Origin: Bacteroidota bacterium
Lineage (GTDB): Bacteria; Bacteroidota; Bacteroidia; Bacteroidales; JAKIYJ01
NCBI GenBank assembly: GCA_022708585.1
Contig: JAKIYJ010000013.1
Location: forward strand, 1-14,230
Direction: 5' to 3'
DNA length: 14,230 nt
The translations under genes and the position numbers were made by a program. Each line of letters begins with the position of its first letter. Positions within the stretch are counted from its first letter, which is position 1. The notes beneath the pieces are model-generated. The model was not told the origin of the DNA. It searched no databases and saw nothing but the letters and a program-made list of their open reading frames with translations. Positions 13,542 to 14,230 of this stretch are shown one piece after another.

Positions 13542-14230
13542 TTAATTTGTTTCTAATATTTGAAATAGTTCGTCAAGTTTAGGGGTAAGAATAATTTCTG
13601 TTCGGCGATTTTTAGCGCGTGCTTCAGGAGTATTATTTGGGTCAATGGGGACATATTCACTTCGTCCTGCTGCGGTTAAACGTTTGGGGTCAATTTTACT
13701 TTTTTCAAGAAGTATCTTAACTATTGCAGTAGCTCTTTTTACACTAAGATCCCAATTATCCTTAATATCTCCACTACCTTTGTATGGTATATTGTCGGTA
13801 TGACCTTCAACAAGAATGTTTATATCAGGATTGGTTTCAAGAACTCTGGCAAGTTTTTTTAATGCTTCAACTCCTTTTGGATCTACATCCCATTTTCCAC
13901 TTGCGAAAAGAAGAGTATTTTCAAGCGAAACATATACTTTGCCATTTTTAATATTAACCGTAAGTCCTTTATTTTCAAAGCCGTATAATGCTTCACTAAC
14001 CTTTGTTTTAAGAGCATTTACAACAGAATCTTTTTTATTTAAAATTGATTGAAGTTCTTCAAGTTTTTTCTCTTTCTTTTTAATATCAATCTGGGCAGAA
14101 GCAAGCTCTTCGCTGAGCTTGTCAAGGTTGATTTTTTTTGAGGCTAATTCGGTTTCAAGTTTTTTAAGAGCCTCTTCTTTCTTTAATAACTCTTCTTGCG
14201 TAAGCTGTAACTGCCCTGAAATTTTTTTGG
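13542..14230 (-). CDS. OmpA-family peptidoglycan-binding protein, 5' part outside window
   Basis: The last 229 codons are present; the start lies beyond the right edge. The visible part opens with a heptad-rich coiled coil of about 65 residues (EELLKKEEALKKLETELASK and onward), then a C-terminal OmpA domain. The latter shows VSLENTLLFASGKWDVDPKG, ILVEGHTDNIPY, NWDLSVKRATAIVKILL (the peptidoglycan-binding signature, with the D and R that contact diaminopimelate), RLTAAGRSEYVPI and EARAKNRRTEIIL. Such proteins tether the outer membrane or an envelope machine to the cell wall. The long coiled coil before the OmpA domain is common in Bacteroidota relatives and argues against a classical OmpA barrel in this part. 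The N-terminal anchor (signal peptide or lipobox) cannot be seen. Confidence 0.94.
   Translation of the reverse strand, partial: KKISGQLQLTQEELLKKEEALKKLETELASKKINLDKLSEELASAQIDIKKKEKKLEELQSILNKKDSVVNALKTKVSEALYGFENKGLTVNIKNGKVYVSLENTLLFASGKWDVDPKGVEALKKLARVLETNPDINILVEGHTDNIPYKGSGDIKDNWDLSVKRATAIVKILLEKSKIDPKRLTAAGRSEYVPIDPNNTPEARAKNRRTEIILTPKLDELFQILETN

Overview
The window is AT-rich DNA from a member of the Bacteroidota. Four things support this: a type IX secretion (T9SS) C-terminal sorting domain, promoters of the TTG-N22-TAnnTTTG type, almost no Shine-Dalgarno sequences, and a TonB-dependent receptor with a cobalamin riboswitch in its leader. The species cannot be named from the sequence.

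Positions 1-6320 (minus strand) hold a tightly packed defence-type operon. It is read from right to left: a 1054-residue fusion of a phospholipase-D-like (HKD) nuclease with an SNF2-type helicase, a stand-alone PD-(D/E)XK nuclease of the YhcG/DUF1016 family, and a large Eco57I-like adenine-N6 methyltransferase whose 3' end lies beyond the left edge. Both intergenic gaps are exactly 2 nt, so the genes are probably translated as a unit. The methylase would mark self DNA. The helicase-nuclease and YhcG would act on unmarked DNA. The gene set overlaps in function with DISARM and with methylase-helicase restriction systems, but matches none that I can name.

Positions 6321-6986 contain a decayed, frameshifted tail of another methylase-like gene on the plus strand (about 6351-6553), then a 142-bp MITE-like element. 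A second copy of this element, inverted and 134/142 identical, lies at 10963-11104. Both copies have near-perfect terminal inverted repeats, are flanked by a TA duplication, and sit in palindromic AT-rich targets.

Positions 6987-10570 hold two outer-membrane or secreted functions on the minus strand. The first is a BtuB-like TonB-dependent receptor behind a complete-looking cobalamin riboswitch. The second is a T9SS-sorted secreted protein with its own clear promoter and a strong terminator.

Positions 10571-11514 are gene-poor, with a 3 x 24 bp tandem repeat directly next to the second MITE copy. Then, on the plus strand, come a lipoprotein gene split by a 1-nt frameshift (11515-11948) and radA (12162-13535, TTG start). 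The 3' part of an OmpA-family gene converges on radA from the right edge, leaving only 6 nt between the two stop codons.
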